From contig CM043958.1 of NCBI GenBank assembly GCA_014529385.2, forward strand, positions 137,869,043-137,933,042: a stretch of 64,000 nt of DNA, in the 5' to 3' direction. A program made the position numbers and the translations under genes. Origin of the DNA: Adiantum capillus-veneris. Its lineage: Eukaryota; Streptophyta; Polypodiopsida; Polypodiales; Pteridaceae. The notes under the pieces are model-generated. The model did not search any database, was not told where the DNA came from, and was given only the letters and a program-made list of their open reading frames with translations. Shown one piece after another: positions 41,336 to 52,641 of the stretch (positions within the stretch are counted from its first letter, which is position 1; every line of letters begins with the position of its first letter).

Positions 41336-42901
41336 AGCTTGCTATCCCCCTTCAAAAAGCTTTGTATTATGGTTTCTCCCATCAAGAGAGACATTTTACA
41401 ATACAATTCTTTTTTGTTCCTTCAATACTAGCTAGTGCAATGAAGATGGAAGATTCAAGCACTAAGAAAAACATTGATAAAACACAACATCAATTCCCTC
41501 ACGGTCTCAGACCCAAGACCTCTCACACCCTCAAAGATGGTGAGAGCTAGCGGGGTATGAGAGTAGATTGAGAGGAAGAAGGAGTATTCTTACAAGAAAG
41601 ATGTACATCTTCTCACATAATCACTCATATTAACATAGCTTAGCTTAGTAATTAGCATGGTAGAGGAGATGAGCATCTTGGCTCTTGGTTGGATTTGCAT
41701 CACAAAGCCAAGAGTTCTTGGTGTAGGCCTCCCTTCTCACAAGCTTGGAGTAGGTGGTAAGCTTTCCATGAAAGCTTGAGAAGGAGAGAGAGAGTCTTCT
41801 TGCTTCACACACTGATGGTGTGAGTGTGCAAGTAAATAATGTCTTTGAAAAATCAACCCCCTCTCTCTCTTGGTCGACCCCCCTTTCTATTTGCTCATGC
41901 TCACATCCTATTGGATAAGCAACATAAGTTATAGCCTTCTGACATGTGTATGCCTTTCCCCTTTTGTGAGAGATTTAGGTAATTAATAAATTATGCAACT
42001 AAACTCTCATTGGACCCCTTTGTCTGCTGGCCAATAGGAATCAGGCAAGCCATTGGGCTGTTGAATGCTCATTGGACCCCTTGGGAGACTATTCAATAGT
42101 CTTCTAGAGAGCTTAATTCTTATTGTTTCTTTTATTAAGTGTTTTTAAATTATTTAAACTAGATTTACTCTAGCCTAATTCTCATCGGTCCACCTCCATG
42201 GCCATCCAATAGGATTTGAGTGCACCTTGTGGGCATCTAGCCTAGGTAGCTAACATGTGTCCCTCATTCTCTTTATGTAAAGGAGGCTTGTGTGTGTGTG
42301 TGTATGTGTGTTTCTCTCTAATCCCCTACTTGCAAGGCTCGCCCCCTCCTTTGTAGGAGTGGTAAAGACTTTTGGTACACACACAAAGCATCCAATATTC
42401 CTAAGCTTTTGACCTTTGAACACAACCTTTGAATTTGGAACCTTAGCATTTTGGAAGTCTTAATGGGCTGAACCTTAGGGTCTTTAAGGCCAATTTTTGC
42501 ACATTGCTCTTTTGCAGATGGCCCCTCCTTTGGATCCCTACTGTGGCCGGTCTGCCAGCTTAACCAATATTCTAGCTTTTTCTCCCCTGGTATTAAATGA
42601 TCAGTTTAACATGAGAAAATCATTTAGGAGAATTAGATATTAGTTATTATGACATCACCTCTCTCTTGCAATCATAGTCATCCTCAACTATGGGGTAGAG
42701 AAGATAAAAGCCTATTCATTAGTCCTTTTTCTAGCGGGTACAGGGTCCCTATGTTACCCTATGACATCGTTCCAGTATGGATGACTAGTCCATTTGGCGC
42801 TTGAGAGCCTAAGCTGCCGCAAGCATGTCTACACATTAGTCCTATCAATCTTCCATATTAGAGTGACAAGCTCTACTTGGTGTTTGGGAGACGTCATCTC
42901 C
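41336..42901 (-). mobile_element. C3: truncated C-family LTR plus adjacent internal DNA
   Basis: From AAAAAGCTTTGTATTATGG it follows the C LTR to TAGTTATTATGACA (42654), then the polypurine tract and 250 bp of internal sequence, ending in GTTTGGGAGACGTCATCTC where B starts. It corresponds to C positions of about 50720-52315. The LTR's first 230 bp are lost at the junction with the inverted LTR. Confidence 0.88.
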
Positions 42902-43377
42902 TGTAATGTACCCAACATTTTTCAATAAAAGTATTTCATTTACTTTGTCATTATTTGAGGTTTGCATTTTACTAAGTCAAAGAGCATTCTAATGGAACGA
43001 TCGGACTTTAGAACTATTAATTATGACCCTTATTCACTTGAAACCAATAAGGTTGATGGAATACTAAAGCCTCAAGATTGTATCTACAGATAAGAGTTAA
43101 GTCTTTTGGAAAGAGAGAGTAATTTTAGGAAAGGAGGAGTAATTTTAGAGAAGGAGTAGCAGGTCCAGTACTTTTATGAAAGAAAGAGAGAAGGAGCTTA
43201 GTTTAGAGCTCTTTCCTTGGAAGTCAAGTTTTATATAAGAGGTTCAAAATTGTGCATCAAAATCCGTGTCCGCAAAATAAATAAATAAATATATATATAT
43301 AAATTTTACAGCTCGCTGTGAACGTGCGCGAACTTATCTCTCCTTCCTCCCTCTATTCTTAGACTGCCTTGAGAGCC

Positions 43378-43386
43378 TATATAAAG
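43378..43386 (+). promoter_or_regulatory. TATA box in B 5' LTR
   Basis: TATATAAAG in GAGAGCCTATATAAAGACCC. A start near 43410 makes the U3 about 500 bp and puts the exon at 43591 in the transcribed part. Confidence 0.75.
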
Positions 43387-43590
43387 ACCCCTCTCCCTTC
43401 ACTTTGAGGACACAAACACACACTCTCAGAAGTGGAAGCTCTCTTGCCTTGACGTCGGAGTAACCTCTCTCTCTCAAGCTCTTACCCTCAAGCCATCTCC
43501 GTCTCCAACTTCTTTCTCTACCATCATCGTGTTGCGCCTCAAATTCTTGAGTTCTCTTTCTTAACTTTCTCCTTTCTCTTTTGCAATACA

Positions 43591-43770
43591 ATGGCCCCGA
43601 AGTGAGTGACTCAAAGCTCGAAGGATGCTCATGTTGATCCACCTCCAAGAAAGGTGTAGAGGAAGGCATCAACTACTCCAAATGTTGCTCAAGTGGAGGT
43701 ATTGGTCGCGGAAGAAGTTGAGCCGTCCAATCTCAACCACGAGAGGTAGTCGAACGTGTTGCTAATCTGC
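43591..43770 (+). pseudogene. LTR-encoded gag first exon of B (inferred)
   Basis: ATGGCCCCGAAG then TGA; apart from that stop and another (GTGTAG) the 180-nt segment reads as a coding exon with ASTTPNVAQVEVLVAEEVE. The 3' LTR copy gives VAQVEVLVAKEVEAVQPQPR then EVVKRVANP ending exactly at a consensus donor (CCG|GTAAGA, 49921). In the 5' LTR the donor GT has mutated to CT. An acceptor (TACACTCAG, 45524) in the same phase opens gag with ENPQITPIM. I infer a gag that starts in the LTR and is spliced over the primer site. Confidence 0.6.
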
Positions 43771-44018
43771 TAAGATGAATTTATAATTCTGCATTGTTGT
43801 ACATGATGAATGATAAGTCAAGCCTAAACTGTTCAAGAAACATGATTATATCACAAGAAACAAGCATATGATTTCATAGAGTAGAGAAGGAATTGTTTGA
43901 TTTATAATTACTGTTTGATAAACTATCTCTGTTTGATATTAGAAGTTAGTTAATCTTGTTTGAGAAATTACATAAAGAAAACAGTTGCTGAAATAATATC
44001 TTGTTTCCAAATGGAACT

Positions 44019-44189
44019 CACGGTTAGCGAGGTGATTCCGCGGTTAGCAGACATTAAGCTGAGGTTATCACTCTCTTTTTGTCTCTTGTGGTTAGCAAGA
44101 TACCTTGCGGTTAGCAGGATGCCTTGCGGTTAGCAAGATGCTCCCTTGCGGTTAGCGACTGGGAAAGTATGTGCATTTCGTGGTTAGCG
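44019..44189 (+). repeat. CGGTTAGC array in B 5' LTR
   Basis: Seven copies of (T)GCGGTTAGC or close variants at about 44021, 44040, 44088, 44107, 44126, 44147 and 44180. The array is repeated in the 3' LTR (50178-50355) and one copy survives at 6461. CGGTTA fits the plant MYB core CNGTTR; a regulatory role is inference. Confidence 0.88.
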
Positions 44190-44951
44190 AATAAGTAAAT
44201 CCTTTGCAAAGGCACTGTTGGTTAGACAGAGAAAGTCCGTGGGTAACGGCAAACTCTTAAGAACAATTGAAAGATTCATTTTTAATGAGATATAGGATTG
44301 TCTTCAGTACACCATGTTTGAGAAAGAAATGTTTTTGTGATGTTTGAAGGGCTGGATGAAAGAACCTGTGTTTGGAATTAAGAAAAGAATAATGTTTGTG
44401 TATGTGGAACAATGTGGTAGTAATTAGAGAACAAGCTAAAAAGTGTGAGTGTGGGGTGGAAAGTGGGGCCTGGCTCAGGTTTCCAGTCAAGGATGGGTGG
44501 TCTCGCTTAGTCGAGAAACTCTCCATTCCCTCTTATCAAGAGAAGTGAAATTAGAGACTCATTGTGCCAAGAGTCGAGATGGCCCAAATCTACATGAAAC
44601 AAGATTACTATTCAGTTTAAACTAAGTCTCATATTATATTAATGGTTTATGGATGACGGTAGTGCCTCCTAAACGTGGGGGAAAAGGCATTGTTTATGGA
44701 TTCTAAATATTTCAATGGGGTTTTATCTTTATGTTAGGAAACAACTTCATTAGAATCCTAGACTTATCAACCTAGCTTGTGGGGTATGACCCTTATAACC
44801 ACGTAAACGATGGATAGAGGACTTCCTCTCTTCTGTTGCTTGTATCTCTATTTTGTGGAGACAGAGTAGGGTGTCTTCAATGGAAAAGCAGAATAAAGGA
44901 AGGCCATCTATCAAGTGGCCCCAATATTTTTGGGGTTGGGGACCTTACAAT

Positions 44952-44963
44952 TGGTATCAGAGC
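44952..44963 (+). other. B primer binding site (tRNA-iMet)
   Basis: TGGTATCAGAGC, a perfect match to the plant initiator tRNA-Met primer site, two bases after the LTR end. Confidence 0.95.
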
Positions 44964-45524
44964 CTTAGGTTACAAGGCTTTGGTATTTACATCGGGATTC
45001 ATTGTGTGTATGGTTTTTTATATCCATTTACCAGAAACACGGAGACATTGAGATATTTTAGTTGATGCGTACCATAGTAATGGTTGAAACCTCTATTACA
45101 TATTCTCATGGAGAGATCTTTTGTAGACCCTTATATGGATTTTTGATGAGTTATGAATAGTAATGTTTTGCTTCAAAATATTGTTGCTGACTGGTTAAGT
45201 CATTTGATTGAGTTTTTTTTCTTCAAAGAAATTGTGTGACTTGTAAATTCATGTGATTGACAAGAGTCATGATTAGTTAAGTCATGTGACTAAGTTCTGA
45301 TTGGCTGGGTAAGTCATGACTGGTTAAGTCATGTGACGGAGTTTTGATGGACTGAATAAGTCAGAATTGGTTGTCATATGGTTAAGTTTTAATAGATTGG
45401 GTAAGTCATAATTGGTAAAGTTATGTGGTTGAAACTTTAGTGGACTGAATAAGTCTAAGTCTACAAAATACCCTAATGCTTTGGGTTGTTATGAATATTA
45501 ACAATAATATATGTGTACACTCAG
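44964..45524 (+). other. B leader, inferred end of the LTR-spanning intron
   Basis: AT-rich, without coding. It has imperfect repeats of TGACTGGTTAAGTCATGTGA and relatives at 45180-45440, and ends in the 3' splice site TGTACACTCAG at 45524. Confidence 0.6.
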
Positions 45525-46300
45525 GAGAACCCTCAAATCACTCCTATAATGGAAAACCCTCAGAACGATTCTATCTATACGGAGATTCACGAGAAGAAGT
45601 TATTGTTGAAACAAATGCAATCACGTTCTTTTAAAGGAGAGGGTGCTGAAATTGAGAAGGATGCAGAAGTACGGATTGAAGCTATGCATGATTACTTCTT
45701 GGCTGCAAAGACTGCACCTGCAAATGAAGCAATGCTAGGGATGTTTTGCCTCTCTGGTTAAGCAAAATTATGGTGGAAACAACATTTTCGTGACATTGGA
45801 GTATTGGAGAACTCCCAGAGTTGGAGATAAATTAAACAGGCTATGAAGAAAATATACTTACCTCCTGCACATGAAGCATTGAAGATGAATGAGTTCTTTA
45901 GTTTGAAACAATACAATTTAACTTTGGAAGAGTACTACTCAAAGTTTGTAAGGCTTAGGCGTTATGCTCCACCAATGACCATAGAGCAGTAGGTAGCCCA
46001 TCTCTGTCAAGGTTTAAGAGAACCAATCAGCTCACAATTAGAAGCCATGAAACCTACTACTGTGCAGGATGCTTTACTACGAGCTAAGCCCTTAATGAAG
46101 GAGCAAGGGATTAGAAGGAGAGTTGAACAAAATCAAAGTTTTACTGGAGCGAGACGACCAATAAGGCTTCCCAATAGTAATGGACAATCACAAAGAGCTT
46201 ATGCTGCCAATGCTCAAAATCCTTTACACTTGGATGTTTGATGCTTTGAATGTGGAGAGTTGGGACATTATTGGAATAGATGTCCACGTCTAACTAATAG
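45513..46300 (+). pseudogene. B gag
   Basis: The frame reads ENPQITPIMENPQ, the gag core (PANEAMLGMFCLSG-stop-AKLWWKQHF; KQYNLTLEEYYSKFVRLRRY) and a single zinc knuckle CFECGELGHYWNRC (46242-46283) that follows directly after a TGA. Stops at 45760, 45829, 45990 and 46239 break a frame that otherwise stays constant. Gag forms the particle and binds the element RNA. Confidence 0.87.
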
Positions 46301-47072
46301 AGCAGCATCGACAATTGAAGTAGATCAAAGACACCGTCCTTCTGGACTTAACAATGGACGAGGTGGTGGACAAGGTAGAGGACGAGGAAGAGCAGCCAGA
46401 GCCTTTGGAAGAGGTCAAGGTAGGAATGCACATGCACATGCAGTCATGGGAGAGTCTACCCTTGGTGAAGAAGAAGAGAGAGCAAGAATTTATACAGCTA
46501 TTGACAACCTTGGAGCCCAAAGGCAATTTGCTGTTATTCAAACACCAACAACCCATCAAGGTAAACTTTTTAATGTCCTCATCGATTGTGGTAGTACTCA
46601 TTCTTTTCTATCCCCAAAATGCTTGCGAAAGTTGAACCTGAATAAAAAATAAGCTAAACCCATGACAATAGAATTGGCTACTGGAAAAACCGTGGTATCA
46701 CGATGTTCTGTGGGAACGCTTGACTTTGAACTAGGAGGACATGCTACTTCAGCTTTATTCAGAACCTTACTAGTTGGAATGTATGATGGAATTCTTGGGA
46801 TGGATTTGTTATCTAAGAATCACGCTAGCATCCTCTATGGCCTAGGTAGTATGATCTTTAGAGATAGTCAAGCAAAGCAAGTTGAAGTACAGGAAAAGAA
46901 TGGGATTCCAAAGATTCAATTAATTAAAGCCAACCGTCTACTCAAAGGTATGAGGGCCGGACAACAAATATTTGTGGTCAAGATGAACAAGATGGATTCA
47001 AAATCAAGCATTACAAAACCCTCTTGGCTTCATGAATATTCAGATGTCTTCCCTGAAGATCTCACCTTATAA
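46260..47072 (+). pseudogene. B protease region
   Basis: After a Gly/Arg-rich stretch, protease VLIDCGSTHSFLSP (catalytic Asp kept, DCG in place of DSG), a stop at 46650, then YDGILGMDLLSKNHASILYG with the conserved ILGMDxL block, and the RT linker LHEYSDVFPEDLTL ending at a stop at 47070. Confidence 0.87.
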
Positions 47073-48374
47073 ATGGCGCTACCAGAGGCCATTGAATTAA
47101 GGGAGCAACTTTGTCAATTTATAGAACAAGGATTTATTAGACCGAGTAGGTCAAATTGGGGAGCACAATACTTTTTCAAAGAATAAAGATGGGACTTTAC
47201 GACCCTGCATTGATTACAGAGGACTAAACCAGGTAACAGTTAAAAAAAACTATCCTATCACACGAATCGATGAATTACTGGACAAACTACATGGTTCCTA
47301 GGTCTTCTCAAAGATATATCTAAGATCTGGTTATTATAAATCAAAATAAAGAAATCAGATATTCCCAAGACAGCTTTTAACACCCGATATGGACATTTTG
47401 AGTTTATAGTAATGTCATTTACTCTGACTAATGCTCTGGCTACATTCAATAGATTGATGCAGGATATTTTCACCGTTCCTAGATGACTTTGTTCTTGTCT
47501 TCTTTGATGATATTCTAATCTACTCAAAGGATGAAAAAGAGCATGAAGACCACCTGAGAAAGGTGTTGGATATTCTTCGAGAACACAAGCTATATGGAAA
47601 GATAAGCAAGTGTTCATTTTTCACCCCAAGGATTGAGTATTTGAGATTTATTGTTTCGCATGAATAAATCTTAGTGGACCCTGCTAAAGTTCAAGACATT
47701 GTTAAATGGCCATAGCCATCAAATGCAAGTGAGCTTAGAGGATTCTTAGGAGTCATAGGATGGTATAGAGTCTTTATAAATGATTATGCAGTGATTGCTT
47801 CATTCTTGACCAATCTTTTGAAGAAAGGAGTGAAGATAAGCTGGGGACCACTACACCAAGAAAGATTTGATCAACTTAAACAGTATGTGACTACAACACC
47901 GTGCCTAAAGCTACTAGATTTCAATCAGGCCTTTGAAGTCGTTACTGATGCTAGTGGAATAGTAGTTGGAGGAGTATTAGCTCAAGAAGACCGATAGCTT
48001 TCACCTCACGTAAGCTTAAGGTTCATGAAAAGAACTATCCCACCCATGAACTCAAACTATTGGCAGTCATTCACACTCTGAAGTTGTGGAGACATTACTT
48101 ATTGGGACAGAAGTTTTGACAAGCAACCTTGAATATGTGACAAAGATGATGGGTAGAACTTTTGCAAGAATTTGACTTTGACATTATCTATCACCCCGAA
48201 AAAGAAAACACGGTTGCAGATTCACTCAGCCGAAAACCTTTTTTGAGTCTCATATCTATACCCAACAATCCAATCATTGAAAAGATTAAGGAAGTTTCTC
48301 ATCTGATCCAGATTATCAAAGGCAGCTTAACCTTGTTTGATATGGGAATTCAAAGAATATACCTTCAATGTTAA
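47073..48374 (+). pseudogene. B reverse transcriptase and RNase H
   Basis: RT is recognisable through several frames: [33 protein letters not shown], then VFFDDILIYSKDEKEHEDHL after a frame change, then thumb and RNase H: WGPLHQERFDQLKQYV, FEVVTDASGIVVGGVLAQ and KENTVADSLSRKP. At least six stops and two frame changes. The active-site Asp pair FFDD and the RNase H Asp residues are still present. Confidence 0.88.
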
Positions 48375-49300
48375 ACTTCTCAGATGATGGGCCTTGTCTC
48401 TACTATAGATATAGGTTATGTGTACCAAAGGACCCTAACTTAATGAAGGCTATCTTATTTGAGGCCCATGATAGCCCTACTTGAGGACACCCAGGATATG
48501 CAAAGACTCTCAATTCCGTACAAAAAAATTTCCATTGGACTGGGCAAAAGGCAGATGTTTTACGTTATGTTCGTCAATGCTTGACATGCCAAAGGATTAA
48601 AGCTGAGAGAGTTAAAATTCCCGGTAAACTTCAACCATTGGACATTCCCCAATTGAAATGGGAATGCATAAGTATGGACTTCGTCATTGGATTACCTACG
48701 GTACAAGGAGGATATAATTCACTTATGGTAGTTGTCGACCTACTCATGAAGGTTACACATCTCATACCAGTCAAAACAACCTTTACTGCCTCTGATATTG
48801 CACAACTATTTGTTAAAGAGATTTTCACCTTGCATGGATTGCTCAAATGGATTGTAAGTGATCGAGATGTCTAGTGGAGTATGCTTACAAAGCTTCTCAT
48901 CATCAAAGCATTGGTATGACCCCATTTTGTGCCTTGTATGGTCAAGAATGTGTCTCTCCACTCAGCTTTTCTGACCCTACCATCAAGGTTGAAGTGTCTA
49001 AGAAGATGCTGGAAGAAATGGAAAATGAAACAAAAGCCATACAAAAGGATATTAAGGCAGCTCAGGATCGTCAAAAGCAGTATGCGGATAGTAAGAGATC
49101 CGAAAGAAGATTCAAAGAAGGTGACAAGGTTTTTCTTTGGATTCATCCAAAGAGAAGTACCTTATCGCTTAGAAAGTATAAGAACTTAGTCCACATTAGT
49201 GTGGCCTTTACAAAGTGATTAAGTGTATAGGAACCCAAGCTTACAAGTTATAGTTGCCAGCTCACATCAAATACCACGATGTATTTCATGTAAGCTTATG
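48375..49300 (+). pseudogene. B integrase with internal deletion
   Basis: Zinc finger end CLTCQRIKAERV, core Asp in ISMDFVIGLP and in WIVSDRDV. Directly after DRDV comes VEYAYKASHHQSIGMTPF, so about 200 bp with the catalytic Glu (HPQTDGQ-type motif) is deleted near 48870. The remainder, YGQECVSPLSFSDP and KQYADSKRSERRFKEGDKVF, is intact. It cannot catalyse integration. Confidence 0.88.
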
Positions 49301-49339
49301 AAAACCCTATATTTTCAGTGATGATCAACTCCTCAATGA

Positions 49340-49540
49340 TGAACAAATTGTCATGCCTACTCAAAACATTTTGGAACTCCAACCTTCTAGAATTTTAGTG
49401 TCTCGAGAGAAGATCCTTCGAAATAGAGTTCTCAGAGAACACCTTTTTTAGTGGCAAGACTATTGTGAAGAAGATGCAACATGGGAAGATGAAGCCACCG
49501 TAAAGAAGAACAATCCTCAATTTTTCTCGAGATGACGACA
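49340..49540 (+). pseudogene. B chromodomain-like end
   Basis: ILELQPSRILVSREKILRN, then a stop within LF-WQDYCEEDATWEDEA, followed by NNPQFFSR and a stop. WQDY with ATWE is the hallmark of the chromodomain of plant chromoviruses. No clear polypurine tract follows. Confidence 0.75.
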
Positions 49541-49544
49541 TCTC

Positions 49545-50496
49545 GAATCAACATTTTTCAATAAAATGATTTCATTTACTTTGCAATTATTTGAGGTTTG
49601 CATTTTATTAAGTCAAAGAGCATTCTAATGGAACGATCGGATCAAAAATCAGACTTTAGAACTATTAATTATGACCCTTATTCACTTGAAAACAATAAGG
49701 TTGATGGGAAACTTAAGCCTCAAGATTTTATCTAAAGATAAAAGTTGACTCTTTTGGAAAGAGAGAGTAATTTTAGGAAAGAAAGAGCTCCACTTGCAAG
49801 AAAGGTGCAAAGGAAGGCATCAACTACTCCAATGTTGCTCAAGTGGAGGTATTGGTCGCGAAAGAAGTCGAAGCCGTCCAACCTCAACCACGAGAGGTAG
49901 TCAAACGTGTTGCTAATCCGGTAAGATGAATTTATAATTCTGCATCGTTATACATGATGAACGGTAAGTTAAGCCTAAGAATTCCCTTAAACTGTTCAAA
50001 AAACATGATTATATCACAAGAAACAAGCATATGATTTCATAGAGTAGAGAAGGAATTGTTTGATTTATGATTAGCGTTTGATAAACTATCTCTGTTTGAT
50101 ATTAGAAGTTAGTTAATCTTGTTTGAGAAATCACATAAAGAAAACAGTTTCTGAAAGAATATCTTGTTTCCAGATGGAACTCGCGGTTAGCGAGATGATT
50201 CCACGATAAGCGGAGATTAAGCTGAGGTTATCAACTCTCTTTTTGTCTCTTGCGGTTAACAAGATACCTTGCGGTTAGCAGGATGCCTTGTGGTTAGTGA
50301 GATGCTCCCTTGCGGTTAGCAACTAGGAAAGTATGCGCATTTCGCGATTAGCGAATAAGTAAATTCTTTGCAAAGGCTCTGTTGGTTAGACAGAGAAAGT
50401 CCGTGTGTAGCGGCAAACTCTTAAGAGAAATTGAAAGATTCATTTTTGTTGAAATAAAGGATTGTCTATAGTAGACCATGTTTGAGAAAGAAATGT
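49545..50496 (+). repeat. B 3' LTR, first part, with promoter deletion
   Basis: AACATTTTTCAATAAAA and on matches the 5' LTR from 42917. Between 49785 and 49800 about 500 bp present in the 5' LTR (43135-43635, with TATA box and exon ATG) is missing. It keeps the intact donor at 49921 and the CGGTTAGC array. It is cut at 50496 by C; AATGT (50492-50496) is the target site. Confidence 0.87.
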
Positions 50497-52072
50497 TGTA
50501 ACATTTAATGGACTAATAACTTATGTGTAGCGGAAACTAGCATGAACATAGTGGGCATTTCATTAGAATAGATTCCTAATGATAATTACAAGAGTGCTTG
50601 GGTGGAGAGAGCAACAAAAAGCATAACACCTAGTTAGATACTTTCAAAAGAGAGAGAAATTAAGCTATTGACAACAGTTGAGGACCGGATTTGCATGGAG
50701 CCGGTCCCCCCTCCAAAAGGCTTTGTATTATGGTTTCTCCCATCAAGAGAGACATTGTACAATACAATTCTTTGTGTTCCTTCAAGACTAGCTAGTGCAA
50801 TGAAGATGGAAGCTTCATGCACTAAGCAAAACACTTAATCAAACACAACTTGAATTATCCCCGTTCTCAGACCCAAGACCTCACACACCTTCGAAGATGG
50901 TGAGAGCTAGCAGGGTATGAGAGTAGATTGAGAGGAAGAAGGAGTATCTTATGAGAAAGATGTACATCTCCTCACATAATCACTCATATTAGCATAGCTT
51001 AGCTTAGTAATTAGCTTGGTAGAGAAGATGAGCATGCATTGAATCTTGGCTCTTGGTTGGATTTGCATCCACATGCCAAGAGAGTGTTGATGTAGGCTTC
51101 TATCTCACAAGCTTGGAGTAGGTGATGAGCTCTCCATTAAAGCTTGGGAGGAGATAGAGTATTCTTTCTTCACACATGGTCAAGTGTGAGTGTGTGTGTG
51201 TCAATGCCAAGCAAAAATCAGCCCCCTCTCTCTCTTAGGCGAGCCCTTCCTGCTAAATTGGTCTGGCTTTTGCCTCATTGGACCTCCCGAAGTCAAGCCA
51301 ATGGGTGTTAAGCAGCATAAGTGATAGCCTTCTGACATGTGTCCCCCTTTCCCCTTTTGTGAGAGCTTTAGGTAATTAAATAATTAAACTAAACTCTCAT
51401 TGGACCCCTTTGCCTCCTGGCCAATAGGAATCAGGCAAGCCATTGGGCTCCTGAATGCTCATTGGACCCCTTGGGAGACTACCCAATAGTCTTCTAGGAG
51501 ACTTAATTCTCATTGGTTTCTTTTATTAAATGTTTTTAAATTAATTAAACTAGATTTACTCTAGCTTAATTCTCATTGGTCCACTTCAAGGGTCTTCCAA
51601 TAGGAATTGGGCACACCTTGTGGGCATCTGGCATAGGGAGTTGACATGTGTCCCTAATTCCCTTTGTGTAAAGGGAGCCTGTGTATGTGTGTGTGTTGAT
51701 TTCTCTCTCATCCCCTACTAAATAGGCTCGCCCCTTCCTTTGTGGGCTTTGAAGAAGACTTTTGTACACACACTAAGCATCCAATTTTCCCTAGGGTTGA
51801 CCTTTGAACACAACCTTTGAATTTTGGAACCTTAGCATTTTGGAAGTCTTAATGGGCTGAACCTTAGGGTCTTTTTAGCCCATTGTTTCACATGGCTCTT
51901 TTGCAGATGGCCCCCCCTTTTGATCCCTATTTTCCCTCCTTTGGATCCCTACTGTGTCCGATCTGCTAGCTTAACCAATATTCTAGCTTTTTCTCCCCTG
52001 GTACCTCCCCACATTAAATGATCAGTTTAATATGAGAAAATCATTTAGGAGAATTAGATATTGATTATGACA
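50497..52072 (-). repeat. C left LTR (3' LTR)
   Basis: 1576 bp, TGTAACATTTAATGG to TTGATTATGACA. It differs from the right LTR chiefly by lacking 12 nt (GCATCAACAATA region) near 50640. Confidence 0.96.
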
Positions 52073-52090
52073 TTACCTCTCTCTTGAAAT
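52073..52090 (-). other. C polypurine tract
   Basis: On the minus strand ATTTCAAGAGAGAGGTAA just before the LTR start TGTCATAATC. Confidence 0.85.
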
Positions 52091-52428
52091 CATAGTCGTC
52101 CTCGACTATGGTGTAGAGAAGATAAAGCATATTCATGAGTCCTTTTCTTAGCGGGTAGAGGATCCCTATGTTACCCTACGACATCATTCCATAATGGACG
52201 ACTAGTCCATTTGGCGCTTGAGAGCCTAAGGCTGCCGCAAGCATGTCTGCACATCAGTCCTATCAGTCTTCCATAGTAGAGTGACAAGCTCTACTTGGTG
52301 TTTGGGAGACGTCGTCTCCACAAACTTGATCTAAGCATGCATACTACTTTATTTTTGTGCACAAATAAAGAAAAAAAGAGTCTTATAAGACAAAAACTTT
52401 GTTCATTTTTAACATTTTGTACATTTGC
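52091..52428 (-). other. C 3' untranslated internal region
   Basis: Non-coding on both strands, conserved between C, C2 (11394-11834) and C3 (42673-42901), including GAGAGCCTAAGGCTGCCGC and GTGTTTGGGAGACGTC. Confidence 0.7.
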
Positions 52429-52641
52429 TTACTCTTGGGAAGCATTGTAAGCATTGACAAGGTTTAGATTATCCTTTAATTGTATGCCTTGCATCCATCT
52501 AGCATCTTCAAAAGGATAATTCTTAAACTTAATAAGATATCGTCGGATAGTCTTACCGCCTCTTAATACCTTGTCTTCATGTCGGAGAATGGACTCGGGC
52601 TGCAGCACCTCCTCTTGGTCCTCGATCTCCGGTGGGTCTTC
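52429..52641 (-). pseudogene. C chromodomain, cut off by a frameshift
   Basis: This frame reads EIEDQEEVLQPESILRHEDK, then KTIRRYLIKFKNYPFEDARW and a short tail, a recognisable chromodomain (aromatic-rich core, FKNYPxExARW in place of WxGYxxExxTWE). In C2 the same sequence is in frame with integrase (PTIEEPPKIDN); in C one T is missing at about 52642, so the polyprotein leaves this frame. Chromodomains read methylated histone tails and steer insertion; C would lose that part. Confidence 0.85.

Larger units (their letters stand above)
42902..44949 (+). repeat. B 5' LTR
   Basis: It runs TGTAATGTACCCAACATTTT to TTGGGGACCTTACA, about 2.05 kb, and shares long blocks with 49545-50496 and 59374-59843. 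Its end is fixed by the primer site, and its start by the break from C3 and the start of similarity with the 3' LTR. Confidence 0.87.

Noticed and set aside
44836-45065. Two overlapping small frames at the B LTR end
   Set aside because: They cross the LTR end and primer site, and contain no conserved domain.
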